A stretch of DNA of 64,000 bases. It comes from an uncultured Verrucomicrobiales bacterium (GTDB taxonomy: Bacteria; Verrucomicrobiota; Verrucomicrobiia; Verrucomicrobiales; Akkermansiaceae). Positions 25,793 to 34,903 of this stretch are shown here, one piece after another. The notes under the pieces are model-generated. The model saw nothing but the letters and a program-made list of their open reading frames with translations, ran no database searches and was not told the DNA's origin. The stretch lies in NCBI GenBank assembly GCA_937928735.1, contig CALFVF010000014.1, positions 33,020-97,019 of the forward strand, given 5' to 3'. A program made the translations under genes and the position numbers. Numbering within the stretch: the stretch's first letter is position 1; every line of letters starts with the position of its first letter.

Positions 25793-27655
25793 TCAGGCTT
25801 TCTTCTCCTGATTCGGATCATAATAGATTTTAATATCCGCTTCTTCCGTTCCTAGTAGGTGCTGTGCTCGGATTAGAGCATCTCTGGTGGAGAGGTTAGG
25901 ATTCGAGGGGGAGTAGATGAAGAGATTGGTTTCGCCTTCTTCTCGTCGGCAGCCCTGCTGAATCACATCGAGAGTACCTGAGGCTTTGAGGACTTTGTAA
26001 AGGTCTCTGGTGGCACCACTCACTAGTACGTGTCTGCCGGTTTTTCGCATGAACTCCACCAGATCTTCCATGGCCATGACACTGGTGGCGTCGAGGTGGC
26101 GGGCGTTTTTGAGCCTGAGAATAATGACCTTGAGATTCGGGTCATTCGCTGTGAGCTGGACTTGGCTGCGGAAGAGATCAGCCGCGCCAAAGAAGAGCTC
26201 CCCCTCGACATGCACGATAGATATGGCGGGGTTCGCACGGTGGTCTTTTTTGGCGAGTTCTCGCAGTGTTCCCTCGTCATTCATCTCATACTCGACGAGA
26301 TGCGGGCGAGAGGCCTTGCGCAAGAAGAGAGTGATAGAGAGTGCGACACCTAGGAAAATCGCGTAGTCGAGACGAGTCATTAATAAAGTCGCCAAGAAGG
26401 TGACTATAATCACTATGGCATCATCCTTGGTGGAATAGAGACAGATGCGAATATTGTGCCGATTTACAAGTGAAATAGCGATGCCTACCACCAGACCTGC
26501 GAGAGCAGATTTAGGGATGTTAGAGACAATGGGAAAACTCAGTAGTAAGAGAAAGCCAGCGATACAGAATAGAGCATTGAGAATCGAGGCGACAGAGGTT
26601 CTTGCTCCAGATTCAAAGTTGAGTGCGGAGCGTGTGAGAGAGCCTGAGGCGGGCATCGGGCAGAGAAATGAGCTACAAAGATTCGCCAGACCGAGGGCAA
26701 ACATATCTTGGTTCCCATCTGGGCGGTCTCCTGATCGGCTAGAGAGGTTCTTAGCCATGACGGTATTCTCCAGTGAGGCCAAAAATGTGATAGAAAAGGC
26801 GACACCTAACAACAAGGTGAAAGAAGAGAGCGTGAATGTCGGAAGTGCGGGTGTGATCGCCTCAGCGCTGAAGGTCTGAAACATATCTAGTGTGGCAAAG
26901 CTCTCAGAAAACGAACGAAGCGCCAGAGCGATCAGTGAGGAGAGGGCGAGAGTGATGGAGAAGGCAGGAATGGCTGGGAGTTTTTTTTGTAAAAAAAGAT
27001 AGGTGGCGAGAGTCCCTAGTCCAAGTAGGATGGGTGGCCACTGATAGTCGCGCCAGAGGGTGCCGAGTTTCTGAATGGTGATGAAGAAATTCCTCGGCGC
27101 ATCAGTGGCATTGAGTGCTGAGGTGAGCTCTGAGCTAACGCCAAGGATATGCTTAAACTGTCCTGTCATGATGAGAAAGGCAGCACCTGTTAGATAGCCG
27201 ACAAGAACTGAGCGGCTGACATACTGGATCAGGTCAGCACACTTCAGATAGGCTCCAACGATGGAAAACACACCCACCATAAAGACAAGGACGGGGATCA
27301 GGCTGAGCTTGGTGGCGACATCAATTTCTGGATGCACATTAAAAAAAGAAAACAGCATGAAGGCCGTCGCATTGGTGGGCCCCAGAATCGTGTGCTTCGA
27401 GCTAGAGAAAATGGGGGCAATCAGAGCGGCAATGATTGAGCAAATTATACCGTAGTAGATAGGCAGATCGGCAATGGCGGCATAAGCCATGCCCTGAGGA
27501 AGGGCGAGGAGGGCGACATTGAGAGCCGCACGGAAGTCATAGCGAGCGTCTTTGAGGGAGTAGTGGCGCAGCGTCTCGCCTAGTGGGAAGAGTTGGGGTT
27601 GATTTTCACGGAATAACTGCTGAAGACTACGGAGTATCTTGCGTGAATAGTTCAT
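25793..27655 (-). CDS. SulP-family anion transporter with STAS domain
   Basis: 620 residues. The membrane domain (about 40-450) begins at DFRAALNVALLALPQGMAYA, followed by AIADLPIYYGIICSIIAALI and GPTNATAFMLFSFF, the family landmarks. The SITFLASLENTVMAKNLSSR and SLTRSALNFESGARTSVASI blocks are characteristic of SulP proteins. The C-terminal cytoplasmic STAS domain (about 485-590) runs from ISIVHVEGELFFGAADLFRS to VLVSGATRDLYKVLKASG, with LDATSVMAMEDL at the usual phosphorylation-loop position. It likely carries sulfate, bicarbonate or another anion; sulfate would fit the sulfatases elsewhere in the window, but no direct evidence exists. It starts 14 nt after the LptF/G-like gene. Confidence 0.9.
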   Translation of the reverse strand: MNYSRKILRSLQQLFRENQPQLFPLGETLRHYSLKDARYDFRAALNVALLALPQGMAYAAIADLPIYYGIICSIIAALIAPIFSSSKHTILGPTNATAFMLFSFFNVHPEIDVATKLSLIPVLVFMVGVFSIVGAYLKCADLIQYVSRSVLVGYLTGAAFLIMTGQFKHILGVSSELTSALNATDAPRNFFITIQKLGTLWRDYQWPPILLGLGTLATYLFLQKKLPAIPAFSITLALSSLIALALRSFSESFATLDMFQTFSAEAITPALPTFTLSSFTLLLGVAFSITFLASLENTVMAKNLSSRSGDRPDGNQDMFALGLANLCSSFLCPMPASGSLTRSALNFESGARTSVASILNALFCIAGFLLLLSFPIVSNIPKSALAGLVVGIAISLVNRHNIRICLYSTKDDAIVIIVTFLATLLMTRLDYAIFLGVALSITLFLRKASRPHLVEYEMNDEGTLRELAKKDHRANPAISIVHVEGELFFGAADLFRSQVQLTANDPNLKVIILRLKNARHLDATSVMAMEDLVEFMRKTGRHVLVSGATRDLYKVLKASGTLDVIQQGCRREEGETNLFIYSPSNPNLSTRDALIRAQHLLGTEEADIKIYYDPNQEKKA

Positions 27656-27669
27656 GAAGAGTGGGGTGA

Positions 27670-28764
27670 TTATTTAGAGCGTGCTCGATAAAACAGCCAG
27701 CTTCCTAAAATAAGGGCGACAATATTAGGCAGCCAGAATAAAATGTCTGCGGTGTGGCCAGGGTCATTGCGAAACTCATCTCCTAGAGTGTGCAGGACGA
27801 AGTAAGCGATAGCGATACCCATACTCAGTGCGAAGCCCATGGAGGACTCCTTACGCCTGGCGCTAATACCGAGAGGAATACCGACGAGAGCTAGTGCTAG
27901 CGGGGCGAAGGCCACGGAGTGGCGCCGAGAGAGCTCGTGACGGTACTTAGGAATATCATCTTCGGGGATTTCACCAGCCTTGAGTGCTTGGTGGATCTCC
28001 ATGTCGGTGTAGGTGTTTGGCTTAAGGCGTCTTTTCTTTTCCTCTGCGAAGTTAAAGACGAGGGGTTCAAGGGCGTCCGCGCGTGCCATAGAGCGTGATT
28101 GGTCATCCGCTGTCTCGATGCGGGCTCCTTTGAGCTTCAGGCGAAGTTGGTTGGTTTTTCGATCTACAAAGAGTTTGGCCTCTTTAGCGTAGAGATAAGT
28201 GTCAGGGTAGTTGAGGTCGTCGCCTTTACCCTTTGTGTGAATATGCAGGCCTTTGATGAGATCACCTTCACGCTCCTCAATGTAGAGCATTTTGCCCTTA
28301 AAGTGAGTGGAGGCGACACCTGGGGTGAGGAGTTTGTTAGGGTCAGAGCGGACGAGTTCGTAGAGTGTTTTCTTTAGCTTTGACTTGGATCGAGGAACAG
28401 TGTCGACATTGAGCAGGAGACTAATGCAAGAAAGCATAAAGCCGAGCACGAGCACTGGGAAGGCGATACGCAGGAGCGAGCGGCCAGACATGCGGATGGC
28501 CACGAGTTCATTATCACTGGAGAGTCTACCAAATGTCAGTAAGACGGCGACAAGAAATCCCCAGGGGATGGTGAACATCAAGGAGAAGGGAATGACATTG
28601 AAGATAAACTGGATGACAAGACCATAGGATGGATTCTGCCCAAGAAACAGAGGTCGTACCTCCTTAAACACGGTTCCTAGTAAGAAAACGCCACAGAGAA
28701 CAGCAATCGCAAATAATGTAGTGCCAATAACTTGCTTGGCTATGTAGCGATCAATGATTCCCAT
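27670..28764 (-). CDS. LptF/LptG-family lipopolysaccharide export permease
   Basis: 364 residues of the YjgP/YjgQ family, inner-membrane subunit of the Lpt machine moving lipopolysaccharide towards the outer membrane. MGIIDRYIAKQVIGTTLFAI is the typical amphipathic start and first helix. Three helices precede a periplasmic beta-jellyroll region (about 135-270), and three follow it (APLALALVGIPLGISARRKE; GFALSMGIAIAYFVLHTLGD; ILFWLPNIVALILGSWLFYR). The DNELVAIRMSGRSLLRIAFP loop is a family hallmark. Whether it is F or G cannot be told. The gene is divergent from aat. Confidence 0.9.
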   Translation of the reverse strand: MGIIDRYIAKQVIGTTLFAIAVLCGVFLLGTVFKEVRPLFLGQNPSYGLVIQFIFNVIPFSLMFTIPWGFLVAVLLTFGRLSSDNELVAIRMSGRSLLRIAFPVLVLGFMLSCISLLLNVDTVPRSKSKLKKTLYELVRSDPNKLLTPGVASTHFKGKMLYIEEREGDLIKGLHIHTKGKGDDLNYPDTYLYAKEAKLFVDRKTNQLRLKLKGARIETADDQSRSMARADALEPLVFNFAEEKKRRLKPNTYTDMEIHQALKAGEIPEDDIPKYRHELSRRHSVAFAPLALALVGIPLGISARRKESSMGFALSMGIAIAYFVLHTLGDEFRNDPGHTADILFWLPNIVALILGSWLFYRARSK

Positions 28765-28931
28765 TTTCTGACCAATGTTGCACCTTAGGATGCTGCCCCT
28801 GAGAGGTAATGTCGAGAGTATTGCTAAGAATATTTCGTGTTTCTGAAGTATTCTATTCAGGGTGTCTCTAGTGCCCTCAATTAGCGACTAAGGTATTGCC
28901 GAAGCCACTGGCTCTACTTAGGCTGTGCGCT

Positions 28932-29537
28932 ATGGAGATTATTCCACCAGAGGTCTTGCTAGGTGCCTACGCAGAAGGGATTTTCCCGATGGTTGAGGAC
29001 GATGAGCTATTGTGGTTTTCGCCCCAGCTTCGAGGTGTGATTCCTGTGGATGAGGACTTCCATGTGCCTACGAGCCTAAAGAAAACACTGCGAAAAATAG
29101 AGCAAAAGGACTCCTATAGTCTCAGGCAGAATACCGCATTTCGTGAGGTGATAGGGGCCTGTGGTGAACGGGAAGAAACCTGGATAGCGCCTCTCATTGT
29201 GGAGAGTTACTGCCATTTATTTGATCTTGGTTTTGGCCATAGCTTTGAGGTGTGGGATTCTGATGGCTTGCAAGGTGGACTGTACGGTATTCGCTTAGGT
29301 GGAGCGTTTTTTGGAGAAAGCATGTTTAGCCGAAAGAAAGACACGTCTAAGATCGCTCTGGTCTCGCTGGTGGAGTGGATGAGAGAGCAGGGTATGGTGC
29401 TACTGGATACTCAGTGGATGACGGAGCATTTACGCCAGTTTGGTGGGATGGAGCTCCCTCGTGAGCGCTATCTAGAGCGATTGCAGGCGGCTCTGGGTGC
29501 AGATTTCGACGTCGCTAAAGAAGGTCAGGATACATGA
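28932..29537 (+). CDS. aat: Leucyl/phenylalanyl-tRNA-protein transferase
   Basis: Adds Leu or Phe from aminoacyl-tRNA to N-terminal Arg/Lys of proteins, making bacterial N-degrons. I start at the ATG at 28932 (201 residues), because homologues begin near PPEVLLGAYAEGIFPM; an ATG at 28896 adds twelve residues. Other landmarks: LLWFSPQLRGVIP, GLQGGLYGIRLGGAFFGESM, FSRKKDTSKIAL, and LLDTQWMTEHLRQFGG (usual D-x-Q-x-x-x-H-L-x-x-x-G). It is divergent from the LptF/G gene and convergent with miaA. ClpS/ClpA are not in the window. Confidence 0.93.
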   Translation: MEIIPPEVLLGAYAEGIFPMVEDDELLWFSPQLRGVIPVDEDFHVPTSLKKTLRKIEQKDSYSLRQNTAFREVIGACGEREETWIAPLIVESYCHLFDLGFGHSFEVWDSDGLQGGLYGIRLGGAFFGESMFSRKKDTSKIALVSLVEWMREQGMVLLDTQWMTEHLRQFGGMELPRERYLERLQAALGADFDVAKEGQDT

Positions 29538-29612
29538 GGAAGTATCAGGGTGCATGAGGAAGGAAGTACTACGGCGAGAATAGTCGCCGCGAAATAGCCG
29601 CTGGCTTGATTT

Positions 29613-30542
29613 CTAGCGGAGGCGGAGCTCGGCATGGAGCTGAGTCTGGGGCATAGGATGATCAGGGTCGAGCTTAGTGAGCCACGCTTCTTTCTGGAAC
29701 CAAGTGCGCTGCCGCTTCGCGTATTGGCAGGTCGCAAAGAAGATCTTGTCCCTGAGGGCTGTGAGTTCAAGCTCACCACTGAGGTGCGCGCGGATTTCTC
29801 GCAGTCCTATGGCTCTCTCACATGTTGTGGAGACATTTTCTAACTGACTGACTTCCTCGATCACACCAGTGTGGAGCATCTGGTCTGTGCGCTGTCCGAT
29901 ACGCTCTCGTAGAAGCTCTCTGTCCCATTCTAGGACAATGCCTCGGAGATGTTTCTCCTGCTCAAGGGAGGTTTGTTTCCACTCCGTCTTGATCGAGGAC
30001 ATGGGACGCTGCGCAAGTAGGCAGATCTCAAGGGCACGAATCACATAGCGGCGGTTTTGTAGATTTGTCATCTTCGCCCCCTTGGGATCGAGGTCAGTGA
30101 ATTGAGCGACGAGTTCTATGTCAGATTTGGTTTCTAGCTCCTCCCTGAGAGCAGGATCACTGGCGGGCACAGGAGAAGGGCCATGGCTGAGGAATTTAAG
30201 ATACATTCCTGATCCGCCGACAAGAATAGGTAATTTTCCACGAGACTGGATTTCTTCAATTCTCTCCAGAGCCATTTCACGGTGACTCTGAGCGTCGTGT
30301 TCTTGGCTTGGGGGCAGAACAGAGAAGAGATGATGGGGCAGAGACTGGCGCTCAACTAGACTCGGAGCAGCGCTTAGAATCTCTATGTCTTGGTAGATCT
30401 GGTAGGCATCGAGATTGATGATTTCCCCTTCAAAATCTCTCGCTAATTGTAGCGAAAGTGCTGTTTTGCCAGAAGCAGTCGGGCCACAGACGTAGAGAGG
30501 GCGCAGAGAGCCAGTTGTGTCAATTGAGGTGGATGTGCTCAA
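29613..30542 (-). CDS. miaA: tRNA dimethylallyltransferase
   Basis: Transfers a dimethylallyl group to A37 of tRNAs reading codons that begin with U. The P-loop is VCGPTASGKTALSLQLA, followed by INLDAYQIYQDIEILSAAPS (family form: ...SMQVYRGM.IGTAKPS). LPHHLFSVLPPSQEHDA, PILVGGSGMYLKFLSHGPSP and the C-terminal FATCQYAKRQRTWFQKE are typical. The frame opens at an ATG at 30605 with an uncharacteristic 21-residue leader overlapping the upstream gene by 61 nt. A TTG at 30542, just after that gene's stop, gives 309 residues and is preferred, though neither has a clear ribosome site. It is coupled to the membrane-protein gene upstream. Confidence 0.9.
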   Translation of the reverse strand: MSTSTSIDTTGSLRPLYVCGPTASGKTALSLQLARDFEGEIINLDAYQIYQDIEILSAAPSLVERQSLPHHLFSVLPPSQEHDAQSHREMALERIEEIQSRGKLPILVGGSGMYLKFLSHGPSPVPASDPALREELETKSDIELVAQFTDLDPKGAKMTNLQNRRYVIRALEICLLAQRPMSSIKTEWKQTSLEQEKHLRGIVLEWDRELLRERIGQRTDQMLHTGVIEEVSQLENVSTTCERAIGLREIRAHLSGELELTALRDKIFFATCQYAKRQRTWFQKEAWLTKLDPDHPMPQTQLHAELRLR

Positions 30543-30544
30543 AA

Positions 30545-31120
30545 TTAGCGAAAAATATGGAAACGAACTAAGAGAGCGCCCAGTAAAATACCAGCGAATT
30601 GGCACATATTTTTCTCAAGCGGCTCAAGTAATTGGATCTCAGCGATGAGATCACTGACAATATGGCTCAGATGTGAGAACCCAAGAGCAAAGAGAATCGC
30701 GATGATGACGGGGCCTAGGCTGGAATTAAGACGTCGTTGATAGCGGTGGTGAATCAGCCCTAGCTGACTCTGCCAACCTAACCAAGTGGCACTGACACCA
30801 TAGAGGATAGCACTAAGGTGGGGTAGCGTGAGTAGACTGGAAGCTGAGTGAGAGGCAGAAATAGGGAGATCTAGGAGGGTGAATACTCGGACTAATGCGT
30901 GAGTGAGAGCGCATGTAGTGAGTAGTAAGACCATACTGGAGCGGAAATAGAGCGTCTGATGCACTAGAATCAAACATGTGGCCACAAGGCTGATCCCTGT
31001 AGCTTCATAGATTAAGGCCTTTGAGTCATAGAGAATTCCCGCAGTAATGAGAGCCACAATGACGATCCCTATCAGAATGATAGAGACTGTGATTGATGGT
31101 TTTTTTGTCGGGCGAAACAT
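30545..31120 (-). CDS. Multi-spanning membrane protein, unknown
   Basis: 191 residues with about five or six hydrophobic helices (SIILIGIVIVALITAGILYD; GISLVATCLILVHQTLYF; SSMVLLLTTCALTHALVRV; SAILYGVSATWLGWQSQL; LGPVIIAILFALGFSHLSHI; a C-terminal one near MCQFAGILLGALL). It has no motif that I recognise. It lies directly upstream of miaA on the same strand and is probably co-transcribed with it. The upstream spacer holds paired palindromes that could regulate it. Confidence 0.6.
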   Translation of the reverse strand: MFRPTKKPSITVSIILIGIVIVALITAGILYDSKALIYEATGISLVATCLILVHQTLYFRSSMVLLLTTCALTHALVRVFTLLDLPISASHSASSLLTLPHLSAILYGVSATWLGWQSQLGLIHHRYQRRLNSSLGPVIIAILFALGFSHLSHIVSDLIAEIQLLEPLEKNMCQFAGILLGALLVRFHIFR

Positions 31121-31171
31121 AAATATAGGAGAAGAGTAGAAGATTCATCTCCAATGAATAAACATAGATAA

Positions 31172-31219
31172 ACTAAGCTTAGTGCGAGTTGTCAACACCG
31201 GGGCTTTAGACTAAGCTTA
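31172..31219. promoter_or_regulatory. Two copies of ACTAAGCTTA palindrome between divergent genes
   Basis: ACTAAGCTTAGT (31172-31183) is a perfect 12-bp palindrome and ACTAAGCTTA recurs at 31210-31219, 38 nt away, close to four helical turns. They lie about 50-100 nt upstream of the minus-strand membrane-protein gene and about 190-235 nt upstream of the + strand adenylate-kinase gene. This spacing is typical for paired operators. The rest of the 287-bp spacer shows nothing I can name. Confidence 0.45.
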
Positions 31220-31407
31220 TTATGACGCAGATTATAAGTTAAAAATTAGTGCAGTGCAGCGTGCAGTACTAGAGGAGATAGAGCGAACTGTGAGCTCCAT
31301 GTAGGATTGGAATGATGAATGGAGTGATGATCGGTGTCTGTGGTGCGAGGGCTTTTGGGTGAATCGAGCTTGCTCTTCCTGATTTGTTCTCCTAGCGTGC
31401 CGATCTC

Positions 31408-32013
31408 ATGACATCGGAAATGACAAAAAAACGCCCAGCGATACTCGTTCTAGGGGCTCCGGGTTCAGGAAAGGGGACTCAAGGGAAGGCGCTGGGGATG
31501 ATTCCAGGTTTTTTTCACTGTGCCTGTGGAGACGTCTTTCGGGCGCTGGATACACGCACTGAGCTCGGTCAAAAATTTGTCGAATACTCCAGTAAAGGCC
31601 ACTTAGTTCCGGATGAATTGACCATTGAGCTATGGCAGGCGCAGATTGAAAACTGGAAGGAAGCCCACCTCTATCATCCTGAAGAAGATGTTCTAGTCCT
31701 AGATGGGATCCCTAGAAATGTGCGCCAAGCAGAGATTTTAGAAAACTATATCGATGTGCATCAGGTGTTTCATCTTTCTTGCCCAGATCGCGCCGAGCTC
31801 GCCAAGCGCATGCGTAGCCGCGCTCTTAAGGAAAATAGAATGGATGATGCGAGTGATGTCGTGATTGAGAAACGCATCAAAACCTACGAGGCAGAAACCA
31901 AGCCGATATTGGAGTTTTACTCAGATGCATTGCGGACAGATATCGATGGGTCCCAGGCGCCTGCAAAGGTACTGCATGATATCTTAGGCCGCTGCCTTGA
32001 ATTAGAGATTTAA
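31408..32013 (+). CDS. adk: Adenylate kinase-family nucleoside monophosphate kinase, short LID
   Basis: 201 residues. ILVLGAPGSGKGTQGKAL is the P-loop; CACGDVFRALDTRTELGQKF is the NMP-binding segment and DVLVLDGIPRNVRQAEIL the DGFPR-type motif (here DGIPR). RMRSRALKENRMDDASDVVI represents the LID-flanking arginines; the long, often zinc-bearing LID is replaced by a short loop, as in short adenylate kinases and UMP/CMP kinases. AMP kinase is the best guess, CMP/UMP kinase possible. No Shine-Dalgarno sequence is visible. It is 121 nt upstream of fmt. Confidence 0.82.
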   Translation: MTSEMTKKRPAILVLGAPGSGKGTQGKALGMIPGFFHCACGDVFRALDTRTELGQKFVEYSSKGHLVPDELTIELWQAQIENWKEAHLYHPEEDVLVLDGIPRNVRQAEILENYIDVHQVFHLSCPDRAELAKRMRSRALKENRMDDASDVVIEKRIKTYEAETKPILEFYSDALRTDIDGSQAPAKVLHDILGRCLELEI

Positions 32014-32134
32014 AGCGGAGAGCGGAGAATCTATATGGGGTGATAGAAGAGAGGTCTTCATTACCCTATTTAAACTAGAAATTCTCTTCACCTTCACAGA
32101 GCAGAAACTAGAGCGAGAACAACAACGAGTTAGA

Positions 32135-33088
32135 ATGAAGATTGTTTTCATGGCCACAGGCGACATTGCCCTGCCGACTTTAGACGCCCTGCTCTCTAGT
32201 GAGCATGAAGTACTAGCGCTCTATACGCAGCCGGATAAGCCCGTGGGCAGGAAGCAAGTTCTTACTGCACCTAGAGTGAAGACACTGGCACTGGAGGCAC
32301 AAGTGCCAGTCTTCCAGCCAGCGAAAGTCGGAGAAGTAGGCGTGATTGAGGCGCTAGCGGCTCTTCGGCCTGATGTTATTGTCGTCATGGCCTATGGGCA
32401 GATTCTTCCTCAGTCCCTCATTGATATAGCTGAAGTCGCGATCATTAATTTGCACGCCTCACTGCTGCCGAAGTACCGAGGTGCCTCGTGCATTCAGGCG
32501 GCCATTGATGCTGGGGATGAGAAAACGGGCATGACTGTGATGCATGTCGTGAAGCAGCTTGATGCTGGTGACATGATTCGCACAGCTGAGCTTCCTCTCA
32601 CAGGATCAAGTACAGGAGGAGTGGTTCATGACGCTCTTGCTGAGCTTTCGCCAGGGTTATTGTTAGAGGTGCTCGCTGAGCTAGACGCTGGGACAGCTAG
32701 CAGAAAGCCACAGTCAGATGAACTCGCGAGCTACGCGCCGAAGCTTCTACGAGCGGACGGCGAGCTAGAGTGGAGTGAGACAGCGTGCGCTCTGGAGCGG
32801 CGCATCCGCGCTTATGATCCGTGGCCTGGAACATTCACGACCTATCAGGATAAAAAAGGCAAAACCCGCCGGCTAAAAGTATTCCCCCCAACGAGAGTTG
32901 TGGATGATCTAGCGGGTGAGGCTCTGCCAGCAGGAACGATCATTGAGCAAGAAGGGCGATTACTCGTGTCCTGCGGGAGTGGCCTATTAGAGCTTCATCG
33001 CGTCCAGCCAGATGGTGGTAAACCACTTGAGGCGAAGGTATTTCTCAATGCTCAGAAGGAAAACGGGCTCAAGACCCTAGGAGTCTAG
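32135..33088 (+). CDS. fmt: Methionyl-tRNA formyltransferase
   Basis: Formylates initiator Met-tRNA using 10-formyl-tetrahydrofolate. The N-terminal formyltransferase domain (about 1-205) has KIVFMATGDIALPTLDALL, ALYTQPDKPVGRKQ (usual V.TQPD.P.GR) and VVMAYGQILPQSLIDIAEVA. The catalytic segment INLHASLLPKYRGASCIQ is followed by MHVVKQLDAGDMI. The C-terminal OB-like domain follows DGELEWSETACALERRIRAY with PWPGTF. At 317 residues the length is normal. The peptide deformylase gene that often precedes it is absent. Confidence 0.96.
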   Translation: MKIVFMATGDIALPTLDALLSSEHEVLALYTQPDKPVGRKQVLTAPRVKTLALEAQVPVFQPAKVGEVGVIEALAALRPDVIVVMAYGQILPQSLIDIAEVAIINLHASLLPKYRGASCIQAAIDAGDEKTGMTVMHVVKQLDAGDMIRTAELPLTGSSTGGVVHDALAELSPGLLLEVLAELDAGTASRKPQSDELASYAPKLLRADGELEWSETACALERRIRAYDPWPGTFTTYQDKKGKTRRLKVFPPTRVVDDLAGEALPAGTIIEQEGRLLVSCGSGLLELHRVQPDGGKPLEAKVFLNAQKENGLKTLGV

Positions 33089-33322
33089 AGTCTCTAAAGG
33101 TCATCGTTCTCGATAAAGAAGGCGAGGGGTAGGGCAATAGCCATGTGCTTCGGAAAGATTTTCTTCTAGAGGCGTGATTCTTATCGTTGTATTTCTGTGG
33201 GGTTTTTGTATGCTATCTCTTTGTTTATTGGGGGAGTAGAAGGTGACAGAGTTCGACTCTTGCTGGTGAATTTATTCAAAACTATGATTGATAGCTTTAC
33301 GCACGAGAACCGTAGTCTGGTG

Positions 33323-34849
33323 ATGCCTTTTTTCCGACGAAGACAGAGAGCGAAGAGATTGCTCTTATTCATACTCACTGCTTATATTCCAGCTGCTCTG
33401 GTATTGGCAATGGCCCTCGCGAGTGAGCGGCCTAACTTCGTCTTTATCATTGCTGACGACCAAGCTCCAGGCACTCTCTCGGTTTATGGGAACACCCTAT
33501 GTCAGACACCTCATTTAGACCGTCTTGCTGCGAGAGGGGTTGTTTTTGATGGTGCATATCATATGGGTGCGAACACAGGGGCAGTTTGTACAGCCTCACG
33601 TCATATGGTGATGACAGGAAGGACTCTCTGGCATGTGCCTGTAGCCAATGGCAGAACAACAGAGCATGTGCAGGCGCATTGTCCACCGATGCTTGAGCAG
33701 AACTCGATGGCGGCAATTTTTAATCGAGCCGGTTATGACACGATGCGTACCTGCAAGGAAGGGAATAGCTACAGTGCAGCCAATGAGCAGTTCACGACTG
33801 TCAGAGATCAGACCAGTCGAATGGGTGATGAGACAGCGAAGAGCTCACACTGGCATGGCCAGCAGGTGATCGAATTCCTCGACCAGCGAGAGAAGAGTGC
33901 TGCGAAAGATCCATTTCTAATCTACATGGGATTCTCCCACCCCCACGATGAGCGCAATGGCACGACAAAACTCCTTAAAACCTATGGCGCTTACAATGAC
34001 TTCGAGCCGGGTGAGTCAAAGGCTCTAGCCACAGCGCCACCGCTCCCTGTGAGCTGGTTGCCAGAGCATCCATTTCACCACGGTCATATCGAACTACGCG
34101 ATGAGGAGCGAGTCCCCGGCGTGCTGAAGCACAGAGACACTGATACCGTGAGAAATGAAATCGGGCGGGAGTACGCCTGTATTGAATACATGGATGAGCA
34201 GATAGGGCGTGTGCTTGCGCGTTTGGAGGCTATGGGGGAACTTGAGAACACTTATATCTTCTTCACTTCGGATCACGGTATTGCTGTGGGTAAGCACGGA
34301 CTCATGGGCAAGCAGAATCTCTATGAGCATAGCTGGCGAGTCCCCTACATAGTGAGTGGCCCAAGCTTAAAGGCAGGAACTCGAGCAAAAGGGAATATCT
34401 ATTTGTTAGATAGCTTGCCAACGATGCTCGACCTTGCAGGGATCAAAGCTCCAAGTACTGTCGAAGGCCTTAGCTTTCGTGGTGTGTTAGAAGGAAAGAA
34501 GCCAATCGTGCGAGAGACTCTCTACGGGGCCTATTGCGGAGGGACAAAGCCTGGTATGCGCGCGCTCAAGCATGGTGACTGGAAGTTAATTAAATATGAT
34601 GTGCTCGATGGTAAAGTCAGGGAGACACAACTTTTTCATTTAGCAGAAAACCCTGATGAATTACTCATTGAGCACCACGCACCAGCAGTGGTTAGATTGA
34701 CTGGTAATCAACCACTGGCGCAGCAAAAGAACCTTGCAAAGGAGCCAGAATACCAAGCTAAACTCACAGAAATGGAGGAACTCCTCCACGCAGAAATGAA
34801 AAAACATGATGACCCGTATCGATTCTGGGATCAGAAAGGTTTAGAATAA
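33323..34849 (+). CDS. Secreted sulfatase (arylsulfatase family) with CTASR signature
   Basis: 508 residues from the ATG at 33323, which places a basic stretch (FFRRRQRAKR) and a hydrophobic helix (LLLFILTAYIPAALVLAMAL) at the N-terminus as signal peptide; frames from 33197 or 33284 add an unlikely leader. The metal-binding start RPNFVFIIADDQAPGTLSVY is followed by AVCTASRHMVMTGR, whose cysteine should become formylglycine. FLIYMGFSHPHDERNG and YIFFTSDHGIAVGKHGLMGK supply the remaining calcium/sulfate ligands. Likely removes sulfate from algal or animal polysaccharides in the periplasm. A second sulfatase follows after 36 nt; no glycoside hydrolase or anaerobic maturase gene is nearby. Confidence 0.9.
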   Translation: MPFFRRRQRAKRLLLFILTAYIPAALVLAMALASERPNFVFIIADDQAPGTLSVYGNTLCQTPHLDRLAARGVVFDGAYHMGANTGAVCTASRHMVMTGRTLWHVPVANGRTTEHVQAHCPPMLEQNSMAAIFNRAGYDTMRTCKEGNSYSAANEQFTTVRDQTSRMGDETAKSSHWHGQQVIEFLDQREKSAAKDPFLIYMGFSHPHDERNGTTKLLKTYGAYNDFEPGESKALATAPPLPVSWLPEHPFHHGHIELRDEERVPGVLKHRDTDTVRNEIGREYACIEYMDEQIGRVLARLEAMGELENTYIFFTSDHGIAVGKHGLMGKQNLYEHSWRVPYIVSGPSLKAGTRAKGNIYLLDSLPTMLDLAGIKAPSTVEGLSFRGVLEGKKPIVRETLYGAYCGGTKPGMRALKHGDWKLIKYDVLDGKVRETQLFHLAENPDELLIEHHAPAVVRLTGNQPLAQQKNLAKEPEYQAKLTEMEELLHAEMKKHDDPYRFWDQKGLE

Positions 34850-34873
34850 ATCGACTTTTAGAATAACACTCTC

Positions 34874-34903
34874 CATATCTTATCTATGCATATCTTATCT
34901 ATG
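34874..34903 (+). repeat. 15-bp perfect tandem duplication covering the sulfatase start codon
   Basis: CATATCTTATCTATG occurs twice head to tail (34874-34888, 34889-34903), each copy ending in an in-frame ATG. Confidence 0.95.

Noticed and set aside
28896..28931. Twelve-residue N-terminal extension of aat
   Set aside because: The Aat family begins near PPEVLLGAYAEGIFP; the extension overlaps what should be the promoter region with the divergent LptF/G gene.
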